From assembly GCA_019671005.1 (NCBI GenBank), contig CM033732.1, positions 9,893,932-9,957,931 of the forward strand: a stretch of DNA of 64,000 nt. The letters are read 5' to 3'. The stretch comes from Hibiscus mutabilis. Taxonomy: Eukaryota > Streptophyta > Magnoliopsida > Malvales > Malvaceae. The first letter of the stretch is position 1. The number at the start of each line of letters is the position of its first letter. The position numbers and the translations under genes were made by a program. The notes beneath the pieces are model-generated. The model saw only the letters and a program-made list of their open reading frames with translations. It had not been told where the DNA came from and searched no databases. Shown piece after piece: positions 1 to 10,974 of this stretch.

Positions 1-549
1 TTGTGCCATGTATGATGATTTCTATGAAGTGAGCATGTGTTTAGGCGACTAGTGGCAGTGCTACGTGTTTATTTATCTATCTTTATTGCTCATACTAGCT
101 TGCATGCTTATGTTTATGATTAGCATGAAGTATAGTAGAGTAGATGTGTACCATTGAGCTTTGTAAGCTCAGCGCTCAGAATCGTTGTTTCTGTGCGTAG
201 GTTGATCGTCGGATCGTGGGATCGAGGAGCACTATCAATATGAGATTCCAACATGTGGTGATTTCTAGAGTACGATATTTGTGTTTAGTGGGTTGTGTAT
301 TTATACGACCTTACGTGATGGAGTCTGTAATCCTTATTTTTTAATTTGTATTAATCAAATCGAATGTTCAAATGTTTTAAATTAAATTGGAGCTCTTTTG
401 TAACGTTTTGTTTATTTATCTATATTTCCAACCGTTGGCTTTAAATATTTTTGAGGAATACCTTTTTAGGCTAAACCGAATTGAAAAATTTTATGTTAAC
501 GGGTTTGGGCTTAAGGCCCAAATGTGACATTCATGTTTAAGGTGTTACA
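1..549 (+). mobile_element. Gypsy LTR, 3' part (cut by window start)
   Basis: The stretch ends in GGTGTTACA, preceded by a 'GGCTTAAGGCCCAAATGTGAC' type block that recurs before the ends of the LTRs at 13958 and 54151 and, inverted, near 20090. The segment with GGCGACTAG, GCATGAAG(C/T)ATAGTAGAGTA and ATTGAGCTTTGTAAGCTCAGCG also matches those copies. No primer-binding site follows, so this is a 3' or solo LTR. The 5' part lies outside the window. Confidence 0.75.
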
Positions 550-599
550 GGAACTTTACATGAAAAAACATTATACTTCTTTTATATTATAAATTAAGG

Positions 600-2768
600 G
601 ATCCATTTCAATAAATTAAATAGGACCACCTAAATCTTTGAACCGCCCATAACTGCATAACAACCACATAAAGATTTTCACCTTCTGCAACCCCCTAAAC
701 TTATTAATAACTCTCCATACAGGCTGAGGAACATCGCTAGTCATACCGGTACAGATCTTATATGTAGATTTAACTGAAAATCATAGATCATCTCGCCCTC
801 TCCATCCCACCGTGTCCTACGGCCAAGATTGCAACTGTCATCTCTTCACTACAATACGTAATAAAATGTCGGTAGGCAGCAGGTGTTGGAAAATATTCCA
901 TCGCCATTCACCTGCCTCACCAACCATGTTAGCAACCGTCACTTTCTCTAGGCCAATAGTTCCCGCGGCCGTTACAAGTTGAATGAGCAGCCCTACCTTA
1001 TTCACCCATGGATTAAACCGAAAATTCACAGTTCTTTGATCGCCCACGCTCCAATTGATATTCTATCGGATGTCATCCCATTCGAATGCAAGTCCCTCCA
1101 AAGTTGAGAGCAGCTCCTACTCATTAATTCTTCTGGGATACCTTTATTAATTTGTACTTAGCCCGGAGAAAGCGAACCCATAAGTGGTATTTCTTTGCAA
1201 GGAGATTAAATGTAATCTTTATTAAAAAGCACTATTTTGATCTTCCAATCTTCTAAAACCCAACCCTACATGATAGATAGGAAGACACGCATTCGTCCAT
1301 TTAACGATGTGCACTCCCTCTTTCTCAGAGTTAATACCCTATACGAAGCGACATATAATTTTCTTCAATTTCAGGCAAGCCTTTTTCGACAAGAAAGATG
1401 ATTTCATCGTGTAGAATGAAATAGTCGATAGGACCGCTTTCGCTAATGTGATCCATCCAGCCAAGGATAACGTTCGCGCCTTCCACCCATTCAACCTATC
1501 TCAAACCAAAGTGGTCAAATAATTATAAGAGACCAAAGTGACTTTATTATAGAGAAAAGGGACTCCCAAATATTTACCCATGTCACTAACTTCTTTGAAC
1601 CCAAACTCCATGCTAACTTGTGATTTTAATTCTGCGGATACATTCTTAGAATAAAAGATTGTAGTCTTCGAAATGTTTACCTTCTGTCCAGATGCTTCAC
1701 AGAAACCATTCAGAACTGACTGATCAATTTCCAATTGGTAAGGAGTTGCTTCGGCAAATAATAACATGTCATCTACAAAAAAAAAAATAGGTGAGAAATG
1801 TTGGGGCTTGTTTTTGAAGTTCTAATTCCACCTTCCCTTGGCTATCTCCACTTGAATAAACTGAGTCAACCGCTCCATGCAAAGGACAAAGAGATAAGGA
1901 GATAGAGGATCACCTTGTCAGATACCACGAGAAGGAGTAAATGATTCCGTCATCGACCTATTCCACAAAATTTGCAAAGAAACGAAAGAGGCACACCTCA
2001 TAATAATACGTCGTAACCCCTTAGAAATCCCAAGGTCCAATAACCCATCATCAATGAATGATCATTCAGTCAATCGTATGCTTTCTCCAAATCAATTTTA
2101 ATCACTATTTACCCTTTTTGACCTTTCTTCCCCTTCATGGAGTGAATAACATCCTGAGTAATTATGAAGTATCAGTGACTGATCTCCCTAGAACAAAACC
2201 CGTCTGATTTTTCGAGACCCGGTCAGACAAAAGCACTTTCAACTGATTGACAATCACTTTTGTAATCGCCTTGTAAATAACATTACAAAGGCTTTCAGGA
2301 AGGAATTGAGTGATTGATTCAAGAATACCAACCTTCGGAATCAACACAATCAAAGTATTATTCAACTCAACATGCCATCTATCACAATCAAAAACCTCGC
2401 GAATAAATTTGCAAACAGAATCGCCTACAATATGCCAATTTTTTCGGTAGAAAGCTGCATGAACCCCATCAATCCCTGGAGTTTTCAAAGGAGTCATCCT
2501 GAATATCACGTGTTTAATTTCCTCATTGGACACCTTCGCGCCTAATTCCTCCAGCCTCCATTGTGATATAGTAAGGAACATTCTCCTACTTTCATACACA
2601 TAACCATTTCCATTTGAACAATTCTTGAAAACAAGAGCACACTTAAGCTCATCCGGATCGGAATACCACGTCTTTCCATCAAGTTTAAGCGTCGAAATCT
2701 TGTTAGCTCTTCTACGGGCCATAGTAGAAGCGTGGAAAAATTTCGTCCCTTTTATCTGTCGTTCTCTC
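600..2768 (-). pseudogene. LINE (non-LTR retrotransposon) relic, 5'-truncated
   Basis: Read on the minus strand, the decayed ORF2 runs in order. At 2162-2722 is the RT N-terminal part, with FFHASTMARRR-like lead-in, the TPLKTPGIDGVHAAFY block and an IALIPK-like motif. At 1501-1790 is the RT catalytic core, with FVDDMLLFAEA (the F-x-DD box) and a KYLGVPF motif. At 610-1047 is a zinc-finger (zf-RVT-like) tail with VWRVI and VKIFMWLL. Several stops and frameshifts separate the blocks, so it cannot encode an active protein. No endonuclease domain is present, which fits 5' truncation near 2768. The low-coordinate end abuts a Gypsy LTR. Confidence 0.88.
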
Positions 2769-2815
2769 TGTTTAAATTAAAAATTTATGTTGATAAAATT
2801 ATATTAGAATTCTAA

Positions 2816-2875
2816 TTTAGTTCAATGGTTAAGTATTTTAATCACTCCCGCAAGACATGAGTTCTACTGGTGTAG
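2816..2875 (+). repeat. Degenerate tRNA-like module (A/B boxes)
   Basis: TTAGTTCAATGGTTAAG resembles a tRNA D-arm/A box, and about 40 bp later TGAGTTCTACTGG resembles a worn B box. It belongs to the same class as the modules in the foldback element arms (see 30560-31440). Much decayed and not flanked by clear arms here. Confidence 0.3.
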
Positions 2876-3845
2876 TTTACCCAAATATTTAATAAATTCT
2901 TATTTTTTTTAAAGTTACCTAAGTTGACCTCTTCTATTTTTGATATTGATTCCATCCCTCCGGTGTGATTCCTTTCTTGGAAATTAATAAGGATGCTTGC
3001 ATTCACTTTATACAAAAAAGAGTGAATGAATATAGATCACAAATATAGATAGTTTCTTTATGCATGATGGATAGTCCGGTGGTTGGCTCAGTTATTGGCT
3101 TCTTTCTTCTTCTTTTATTCTGAACTGATATGATTGAAGTGCATGTCTTTTCTCAAACCAGTGGCTTAGAAAGGACTCAAAATAAAAGTAGAAATTGTGA
3201 TTAAATGTCCATTTCATCAGCTTTACAATACGGTGGGAAAATGTGAAAAACAACTTTGTGGTTTTGCTTATGTATTGTTTCAGAAATTTGTTTAAATCAA
3301 ATATATCATTTATCATGGGAACATAGTTGAAACAATAAAGCACAACTGCTGTGTATAATTTGTAAGAGCAAAAAATGGAATTTGTGGTAAACTTGACCAT
3401 TCCTCGATCATATTCAATTAGTTCATGCCGTCGCAAAACAACTAGTTGATTTTTGAGAAGGATGTGCTCTGAAGGAGCCCTCTGATGAAGCCATTTCCTG
3501 CAACAACTAATCTTTGAAAATGAGCAAAAGGAAGCAAAAAGCAATGAAAAAATGGAAGAGACTGAGCAATCGTACCTGAAAACTAAATCAAGGTTCAATT
3601 TCTCGTAACTAAAAAGATTTTACCAGATTCATCATTACACTGCCTACAAAACAAACGTAAAACAGAAGAAAATCAACCCCTGCGAATTGTCGTTTCCTTT
3701 TTCCTTTCGATAACGAAAAGGCCAAATTATCTTTGCATTATCCTTGGACATGAAATTAAAGGAAAATAACATCACCACTTGAGATTACAAGGACTAAACT
3801 CATAATTTAAACATCAGAAAACAAAGGAAAGATATTGATAATAAT

Positions 3846-4292
3846 TCAAGACCTGTTTTCTATCCTACGCCTGCCAGAAGTTGCGCTTCTTCCTTCCTCA
3901 ACCAAAGCAGCACGAGCTGACATAATCCCACTCGGAACCAAACAATCATCAAATGCAGAGCAATCGATCCAATCTTTCAAAAGCTCCTCTTGACCCCAAA
4001 TATCTGGAATCCAAACCCTACTGTTTGCCATTTCAATCCTATGCCTCTTCAATCTCTCCCGTCCATTGTCTTGTTCCGATATTTCTTCAGCTTCAGCCCC
4101 CCTCCCCGCTCCTATAGCAACTTCATCTACGACTACAACCACTTGTCGAACGCCGTCGGCCGATGAATACCGACCTTTTAACGAGCTTCCCTCTTCATTA
4201 ACCTCGTCAGCTTGCTGAGTTTTGTTGGGTTCTTCCGGAAACTGGGAAGGATATGGAGGGTGGGTGGTCATTTGTGTTGGTTCTACGTTCAT
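3846..4292 (-). CDS. BIC: BIC1/BIC2-like protein (blue-light inhibitor of cryptochromes)
   Basis: A single uninterrupted frame of 148 codons. Residues about 77-136 hold the conserved block [31 protein letters not shown] and [18 protein letters not shown], which I recognise as the cryptochrome-interacting domain of plant BIC proteins. In Arabidopsis BICs bind photoexcited CRY2 in the nucleus and block its dimerisation, damping blue-light signalling. The N-terminal 75 residues are acidic and low-complexity (a run of five Val at 51-55), as is usual for the family, and the length fits. The start is the first Met in frame; the protein ends in a basic RRRIENRS tail. There is no intron in the coding part. 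A family assignment from memory, not searched; which BIC paralogue it is cannot be said. Confidence 0.8.
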   Translation of the reverse strand: MNVEPTQMTTHPPYPSQFPEEPNKTQQADEVNEEGSSLKGRYSSADGVRQVVVVVDEVAIGAGRGAEAEEISEQDNGRERLKRHRIEMANSRVWIPDIWGQEELLKDWIDCSAFDDCLVPSGIMSARAALVEEGRSATSGRRRIENRS

Positions 4293-4786
4293 GAAGTTGG
4301 TAAAGAAAAGCCCTTGCTTTGCTTACTTATTCCTATTCTGTTTCACTCACTGGTTAATGATCCCTTTGCATGGAACTTGAACGTTGAAGGAGAAGAGGGA
4401 TTGAAGGGTTTAGGGGGTGGAAGAGGGAAAGGGAGAGGGGATATAAAAGATTAAAGAATGGGTGGGGAGTTTGTTTACACGTCATGTATGGTTTAGAAAA
4501 CATTTGGAGCTGGTTTGGTGTTTTATTTTTGTATGGTTAGTGAGAAAAGTACGTGTCTTGTGTTGTGTTGAGGATGGTTTGGATTCCATTTTGTGTCTGG
4601 ATTTTAGTTTTCAAAGTTTTGATGACACCAAAAAACAATTTTTTTATTTAACAAAACCTGTGAATTCTTTTACATATGATTTCATCGGGTTGATTTTCGA
4701 AAGCAGTAAAAAAATTTAGATTCTGCTAAATGATTAAAGGTAATTATTGAATTTTCATAAGGAGGCTTTTAAAGTTGTCAAATATT
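4293..4786 (-). promoter_or_regulatory. Upstream region of the BIC-like gene
   Basis: No gene seen here. On the minus strand a T-rich/TATA-like CTTTTATATCC lies at about 4441-4452, roughly 150 bp before the ATG, beside a purine-rich stretch (4385-4440) that is CT-rich on the coding strand, as in many plant 5' UTRs. The region ends at the Copia LTR. Promoter role is inferred from position only. Confidence 0.35.
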
Positions 4787-5749
4787 TGTTGGTAAATATA
4801 CAGTAAAATTAGGATGTTATCACTGACTGAGAATAAAATAAAAAAGATAAAAATAGGAGTTGAACTGTGTCGTGATAAGCACCACTGCCTTAGAAACAGA
4901 TTCGCTCCAACCGGTGTAGTTGCTGCTATAGACGATGATCGTCCCCCGATGTTAGCACGGACTTTTTGAAAGTTTGTACACCCAAACTTCAAAGTGGAGA
5001 TCGGTGGTATTGCTCTTCTTGATTAGAAAATGAGTAAAATTCAGAGAGAACTCAGAGGATTTGCGAAAAAACTCAGAAGATGTTTTTGTTTTCGGATGAC
5101 TAAAATGAGCTAAGAAAGCTCTTATTTAGAGTTGAAAAGCAGGGTTAAAAACGTAAAAACACTTTCAAAATAAAATTGATTAAAACCCTGTAATTAAGCC
5201 ATTTAAATCACGTTTTGAAACTCCTCAAAATAGATGTAACAGCTGCTGCTGTGATGATCAAATCTGGACGTGAAACAGTCCAGATTCAAACACGTTTTGA
5301 ACAATGAAATCTATTTAAAGGATAGTTGTAAAGACAACTTATAAAAACGTGCCAAATAATTAGCTTAATTATTCGTTAAAACGTGCCAGATAATTGACTT
5401 AATTATTCGTTAAACATTCTCGCAATTATTCTCTTAATTATTGCATTAACGTTCAGAATTTCAAACCATTCGAACATATTATAAATACTATAGTCTTACA
5501 GTGAATAATGTTTCCAATGTTCAACATTTTACAAATGAATTCTTTTGAATTTTCTATAAAAAGATAGAATACGCGCGGACGTGTCTTCGACACGTGTTGA
5601 ACACGAGCCGAGCCAGCTAGTTGGACAGGGCGGCGTGCGCGTGCGGGGGCCTAGTCCATCACTCTTCAACAAAGGAGGCTTACAAGGTTCCTTTATAAAC
5701 CAAGTCAACTTTGTTTTCCCACTCAATGTGGGATGAGCATTCTCCAACA
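4787..5749 (-). mobile_element. Copia 3' LTR (963 bp)
   Basis: Read on the minus strand the LTR begins TGTTGGAGAATGC at 5749 and ends ATTTACCAACA at 4787, giving a perfect 6-bp terminal inverted repeat (TGTTGG/CCAACA). A purine tract (GTGGGGGAT) lies directly before its start, and Copia pol remnants lie further upstream in the same orientation. A TATA-like TATTTATAATATG is at about 5476-5490. Between 5341 and 5450 the motif ACGTGCCARATAATT plus AATTATTCGTTAA is tandemly repeated. The matching 5' LTR is absent. Confidence 0.8.
5341..5450 (-). repeat. Short tandem repeats inside the Copia LTR
   Basis: Two clear copies (second at about 5379) and a third degenerate copy of a unit of about 38-40 bp built from ACGTGCCARATAATT and TTAATTATTCGTTAA. 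They lie in the U3 side of the LTR, upstream of the TATA-like site in the element's orientation, where such repeats often act as enhancer-like boxes; that role is inference. Confidence 0.6.
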
Positions 5750-5760
5750 ATCCCCCACAA
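5750..5760 (-). other. Polypurine tract of the Copia element
   Basis: The minus strand reads TTGTGGGGGAT immediately before the LTR start TGTTGG. This is the usual place of the plus-strand primer in LTR retrotransposons. Confidence 0.7.
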
Positions 5761-7073
5761 ATGTGAAAGAATCTTTTAAAAACATAGTGATAAAAAATTG
5801 AGTTTAAAACCACAAGAAGAGCAATAGCGAGATTAGTTGCTTAAGCACTAGTAAACGTATCTGGAACTAGTACACAGTGATATGAGTGATTCTTCTCTTA
5901 GATAAGTGAACGAATCTAGAACTTTCTAAGATAGGGGTAAACTCATAACACACAACTAACCCCTTCATCTACCGAAATCCTTGATGTGTCAGAAAAATAT
6001 ACAAATGTAAGCAAGTATAGCCATTTGACCTCAGAATTCTAGTAAGTGTACTAGAAAAACAACCTAGTGTTTTTCATAGAAGGTGGCTAATCCTTCTCAC
6101 TTACATAGGTTATTTCATCAGGTTTATCTCCACATAAACCACTCAAATAAGAGTTTCTAATCAATAGTACCTTTAAGATACTTAAGTAGGCATTTAAGTG
6201 CAATTCAGTGTTCACCACTAGGATTATGAGTATATCGACTTAACCTACTTACTGCATAAGCAATATCAGGCCGAGTATAGTTCATTAAGAACATAAGGCT
6301 TCCAATGATTCTAGCATACTCTTCTTGGGAAACAAAACTTCTTTTATTCTTAAAGAAATGTATACTAGAGTCATAAGGAGTTCGAACAAGGTTGACATCA
6401 AAACTTTCAAATTTTTAACACCTTCTCAATATAGTGTGTTTGATTTAAAGAAAATCCCTTTTCAGTTTTGGTAACTTTTACTCCTAAATCACATCAACCT
6501 CTCCTAAATCAGTCATCTCAAATTTAGTAGACAAGAAATTTTTGTTTTGTTAATGGATTCAACATTGGTACTGAAAATCAACATGTCATCCACATATAAG
6601 CTTATGATGACACAATCAGTTCCAAACATTTTCGAATACACGCATATATTCGCTCCATTAACAATAAGACCAAAACTCAAAATGGTTTTATGGGATTTCT
6701 TGTACCATTGTTTTGGAGCTTGTTTAAGGCCATAAAGAGACTTTTTAAGTCTACACACTTTGCCTTCCATACCAGGTGTCTCAAAACCTGGTGGTTGCTC
6801 CATATAGATCTCCTCGTCTAGATCTACATTAAAAAATGTAGTATTAACATCCATTTGATGTACATGCAACTTATGAATAGATGTGATCGCAAACAAGGAA
6901 CAAATCGTTGAGATTTTTGTCACATGAGAGTACGTATCAAAGAAGTCAATGCCAAACTTCTGAGTAAACCCTTTGACTACTAATCTTGCATTATACTTCT
7001 GGATTGACCCATCCGGTCTTAGTTTATTTCTAAAGACCCATTTACTAGTGATAGGTCTAGATCCTCTAGGCAA
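5761..7073 (-). pseudogene. Copia pol: reverse transcriptase remnant
   Basis: 6513-7073 encodes an open Copia RT segment with RPITSKWVFRNKLRPDGS, LKKSLYGLKQAPKQWY and the catalytic YVDDM. After a frame change, 6210-6350 continues with IIGSLMFLMNYTRPDIAYAV and SRLSRYTHNP, the typical RT-to-RNase H connection. Beyond about 6200 only a short unrecognisable stretch remains before the PPT, so RNase H is largely deleted. Stops and frameshifts show it is dead. Confidence 0.9.
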
Positions 7074-7367
7074 GTCAACTAACTCTCAAGTGTGATTAGA
7101 CTTAATTGATTCTAGTTCATCATTAATGGCACTTCTCCAAATACTAGCATCAATTGAACTTATAGCTTCATTATATGTTTTTGAATCCTCATCTAAAAGG
7201 AAAGATTAAGCTATAGGTTCATTTATAGCGTCTAAATCACTAATTTCTATAATAAAAGAAGTTATAAAATCTGGTCTAAAGGTAGTAGCTACCTTTTGTC
7301 TTTTACTTCTTTTAGGCTCTAGAGTCTCTTTGGCAAGAATACTAGAAGAAGCAAGAATATGACTTTC

Positions 7368-8508
7368 TTATTGTGTCTCAATATTTAATCTAGGTTTTTT
7401 AAGAGGAAATGAGTCCTCAAAAAATATTACATCCCTAGATTCACAAATTGAGAAATCACTTAAAGACATAAACCTGTATGCGGCACTATTTGTAGCATAC
7501 CCTATAAACACTGCATCAACGATTTTAGGACTGATAGTGGACTTCTTAAAGTCAGGCAAACCTACTTTTGCCAGACACCCCCACACTTTCAGGTATTGCA
7601 AATTTGGTTCATGACCTTTCCAAAATTCGTATGGAGTACAATCTAATTTCTTATGAGTCACTCGGTTCAATATATGATTGGCTGAGAGAATGGCTTCCCC
7701 CCCCCACATATTATCTGATAACCCATAACTTATTAATAAAGAGTTTATCATCTCTTTTAAAATTCTGTTTTTCCTCTCGACAATGTCATTTTTTTTGAGG
7801 AAAATAAGGAGATGAGGTCTCATGTATTATGACATTCTTCTCGCACACCTCTTTAAGAAAATTAGATGCATATTCACCACTTGTATCTGATCTAACAAGT
7901 TTTATTCTCCTATCAAGCTAATTCTGAACTTCTGCCTTATAAATAAGGAAGAAGTTCTCAGCTTCGTCTTTAGTTCTAAGGAGATAAACCTTTGTATATC
8001 TAGAGAAATCATCTACAAATGTGATGTAGTAGTGTTTTCCTCCCTTACTTTCACAGTTTCTAAAGTCTACTAGATCAGTATGTATAAGTTCTAGAAGTTC
8101 ATATCTACGTTTAGAGACTGTATTAAAGGTAGGTTTAGTATGCTTAGCTTCAACACAAATTTCACATTTGTTAAAGCTATTATCTTCTAGATTAGGTATT
8201 AACTTCATTTTTATGAGTTTTTTAAGTGGTTGTAGGTTCACATGTCCTAATCTAGCATGCCACATATCAAGAGTCTCAACAGTATAAGTAGAAGTAGTGG
8301 CTTCATTATTCTCATTAAACTGGGTTTTGATTACAAATAAACCATTTTGTAAAAAACCTTTCCATGCATAATCTCTATTTCGGGAAAGTATTAGTTTTTC
8401 TGCTTCGAAAACTAGTTTAACCCCCGCCTTATTCATTAATCCACCACTAATCAAATTTCTTCTTAAGGCGGGTACATACAAGATATTGCTTAAAGCTAAT
8501 GTTTTACC
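7368..8508 (-). pseudogene. Copia pol: GAG-pre-integrase and integrase remnant
   Basis: 7918-8481 carries the integrase zinc finger (MWHARLGH then KCEICVEAKH) and the start of the catalytic core (ELIHTDL, FVDDFSRYTKVYLL). After an in-frame TAG at about 7926, the core continues with RSDTSGEY. A frameshift at a seven-A run near 7795 leads into the 7368-7823 frame, with NDIVERKNR (the catalytic Glu region), then TPYEFWKGHEPNLQYLKVWGC, the C-terminal integrase part. The element is cut off at about 8508, so gag, protease and the 5' LTR are missing. Confidence 0.9.
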
Positions 8509-8519
8509 CGAGGTCAGTT

Positions 8520-9101
8520 TAAGGGTTGAAAATTATGAGATTCGATCCAGTAAACCCCTAATGATATACAATGAGTTGTAAAACTGGGAAAATGGCTTTT
8601 CAATCATTTATACGAGCTTAATGAGGGAAAACTTAAATAAGGATAGGTGACTCGATAACGATAATAATTATATAGCTCTCAAAAATTGTTATGATGTTGA
8701 TGTGTGTCGTGTGAACACTTATGTGGTAGAGTCACCTTGATTGATGGGATCCAGATACCCGAGACGTGTTGCGACACCATGATATGTTAATCGAATGAAC
8801 ACCCCGATGATGTGTGACCCGGGCCTCATTTGAAAATACTCTTTCGAGTATGAGTGTATGTCTTGATGTTGTGTGACCCAGGCCTCACTCTGATTGCCTG
8901 ACCCGATGCTGTGTGACCCGGGCCTCACGTCAGGTTCGTAGACTGATTGATATGATGTGTTTGATGATGGCATGACATTTTTTTGTCAAGCATGATTTAG
9001 GCGACTAGCGTATCGCCATGTATTAACATGTTGCCATGTCATCTTTTCTAGCTACATGCTTATATATATGATATGCATGAAGCATAGTAGAGTATAGGTG
9101 T
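8520..9101 (+). mobile_element. Gypsy LTR, left part (split by insertion)
   Basis: Contains the sub-repeats GTGTGACCCGGGCCTCA (three copies, 8812-8930) and GGCGACTAG...GCATGAAGCATAGTAGAGTA, matching window start 1-150. It stops at GGTGT (9097-9101) and continues at 13566 with AGTGT then ATCCAATGAGCTTTATGATCTCAGCG. The exact 5' end is unclear because it joins the broken Copia element near 8510. Confidence 0.7.
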
Positions 9102-9492
9102 TGTAGTAACTCATTTTAGTTTGGGCTTGAGCCCAATTAAATACAATGCCTAAAGCCCAGCTACCCTTACCCATTACAACAATAACCCATACCAGATACC
9201 CAATTATACACCCAAAAAACCCAAATTACACTATTACCCTAACTAAAAAAACCCTAAAAAATTTATAACCTAAACCTTATCCCCATATGTCTGCCGCCGC
9301 ACCCTTTATCCATTTTCCATCCACTTTTTCATATTTTCCACCTTCCACAAATTTCCCATTTTCCACATTTTAAAATTGTATGGTGTTCTGCTAGGAGCGT
9401 TATCCTAGTCTCCGGGTGACGACTTCTTTGGTACCGTAAAAAAGCCATTTTTATAATATTTTTTGGAGGGAAAACAAAACCCCATTACGACA
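9102..9492 (+). repeat. 5' LTR of the non-autonomous element
   Basis: Starts TGTAGTAACTCATTTTAG and ends CATTACGACA. The pair at 13175 starts TATAGTAACTC, so the first dinucleotide of the 3' LTR has mutated from TG to TA. Confidence 0.85.
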
Positions 9493-9494
9493 GG

Positions 9495-9512
9495 TGGCGA
9501 CTCCGCTGGGGA
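9495..9512 (+). other. Primer-binding site
   Basis: TGGCGACTCCGCTGGGGA two bases after the LTR. It differs by one base from the site in the composite at 42067-42084. This is the type of primer site seen in Ogre/Tat Gypsy elements, reported to match a tRNA-Arg; I have not aligned it to a tRNA. Confidence 0.75.
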
Positions 9513-9730
9513 ATATTTTTAAGAGAGTCAGGCCAATGTTGATTTTGTGTTGTCTTGCAAGAAATTCAAAATTTCGATTTGATTTAATTTTTAATCCCTC
9601 GACATTCATGCATGAGCTTTCTACCCAGGCTCTTCACCTTTAAGTGGGAGGGATTACTTCGCTCTGTGGGGTTTTCACCCCCGTATGGTATAAGGGTCGT
9701 ATTCCCCTGAATCGATGTCCTCGCGACAGT

Positions 9731-9840
9731 TCAGGTACCCTTTCTTTTAGATCCGAACCACATATAGTGAGCCATAAGAGCCAACCTTTTAAGCCATGCG
9801 AAATTCTGCCCGTTTAGCGGTCACCCTTGTTAGGCTTTGG
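9731..9840 (+). other. Conserved leader block of the non-autonomous family
   Basis: The string CATATAGTGAGCC(A/G)TAAGAG, then AGCCAACC, AGCCAT and GAAA(C/T)TCTGC, followed by GGTCACC and TTAGGCT(C/T)TGGTG, recurs at 42471-42586 and 48290-48405. The LTRs of the two subfamilies are otherwise very different, so this block has been kept. It may be a packaging or dimerisation signal; that is inference. Confidence 0.6.
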
Positions 9841-10974
9841 TGTCTTTATTTATTTTATGTACAGTTTTTTCCCTTTTTTATCGTTTAATTATCTCATTCG
9901 ATTATTTTATTTTGGACTGACCTCATTTTCTTGTTTTGATCACATCATATTAAATTCACTCATTTTGCATTAATTACATGACACTATCATAAAAATTTAA
10001 TTTTTGCATTTCACGCGAAGTACTGATTCATGACTAGTTCCCAATTTGAAAATGATTTATCATCGGGAGAAAGTCTAGTACTTTAGACATCTAATGCAAC
10101 ATTCAAAGTAACGAATAAATCACGTGAGTTCGGAAGTTGAGCCGCATGAACCATTTTCAAATTAGTATCTCCGCATCTAGGACATGCATACATTCACAAT
10201 TTTGAAACCTATCCCCTGGGATGCCCCGTGCCAATAATACCAGATAAAGTAGAAGTTAATCGACCTAGCACTTTACCGAGCCTATGCAAGAGACCGGTTT
10301 AGGGGCATTTTTTAAAAATTCCACATTCATACAGACACCATGCCTCTACAAGACCCCACGTCTAGGAGGCATTTCCAGACGAGTTCTAAAAGTCCGATCA
10401 GGGGTCAACATAACGCGTTCATCCTTCAAGAAAAGGCGAAAACATGCCCCAAGCTTCGACTTTGCCTTGGTCCAGACGAAGTTTAGTGAAAATAATTCTG
10501 GGGCATACTCCCGAAAGGATAACTTCAAAGAAAGATAATCAAAGCCAAGAAAGATTGGGGGCATCTCCGTGAAACAAGTTTAGGAACTCAACCCGACCAA
10601 CGAAGTCAGGGGCATCCCTTTGAGGGACAAAAAATTATTCACATATTCATAATTTGACATCAAGTACATGCATCATATGTTTATACGGGTTATCATGCAT
10701 TAAACATGTATTAAGCATAAAGTTAGGGGCATACATCATACATTCATTTTTGGCTGGAACACATAAACAGGTCTAGGAAGGAGACCGAAAAACCTCAATC
10801 ACGGGGGCAACAACATGATGATCAACCTCTAGCCCCAAAGAAGGACGAATAAGCAGACAAGCTCAAACATCCAGCTCCATGGAAAAATTTTGAACATTTA
10901 CTAATTAACGTTCTTTTTTATTTTCAAATTCTGTGTTATCGTTGATGGTGCAACAGATTAAAGTTTTCTCTGGA

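Noticed and set aside
3092..3598. 168-codon minus frame downstream of the BIC-like gene
   Set aside because: Phe/Cys-rich with no recognisable domain and AT-driven composition; more likely 3' region than a gene.
4212..4454. Plus-strand frame over the BIC gene start
   Set aside because: Antisense shadow of the BIC-like gene and its upstream CT-rich region.
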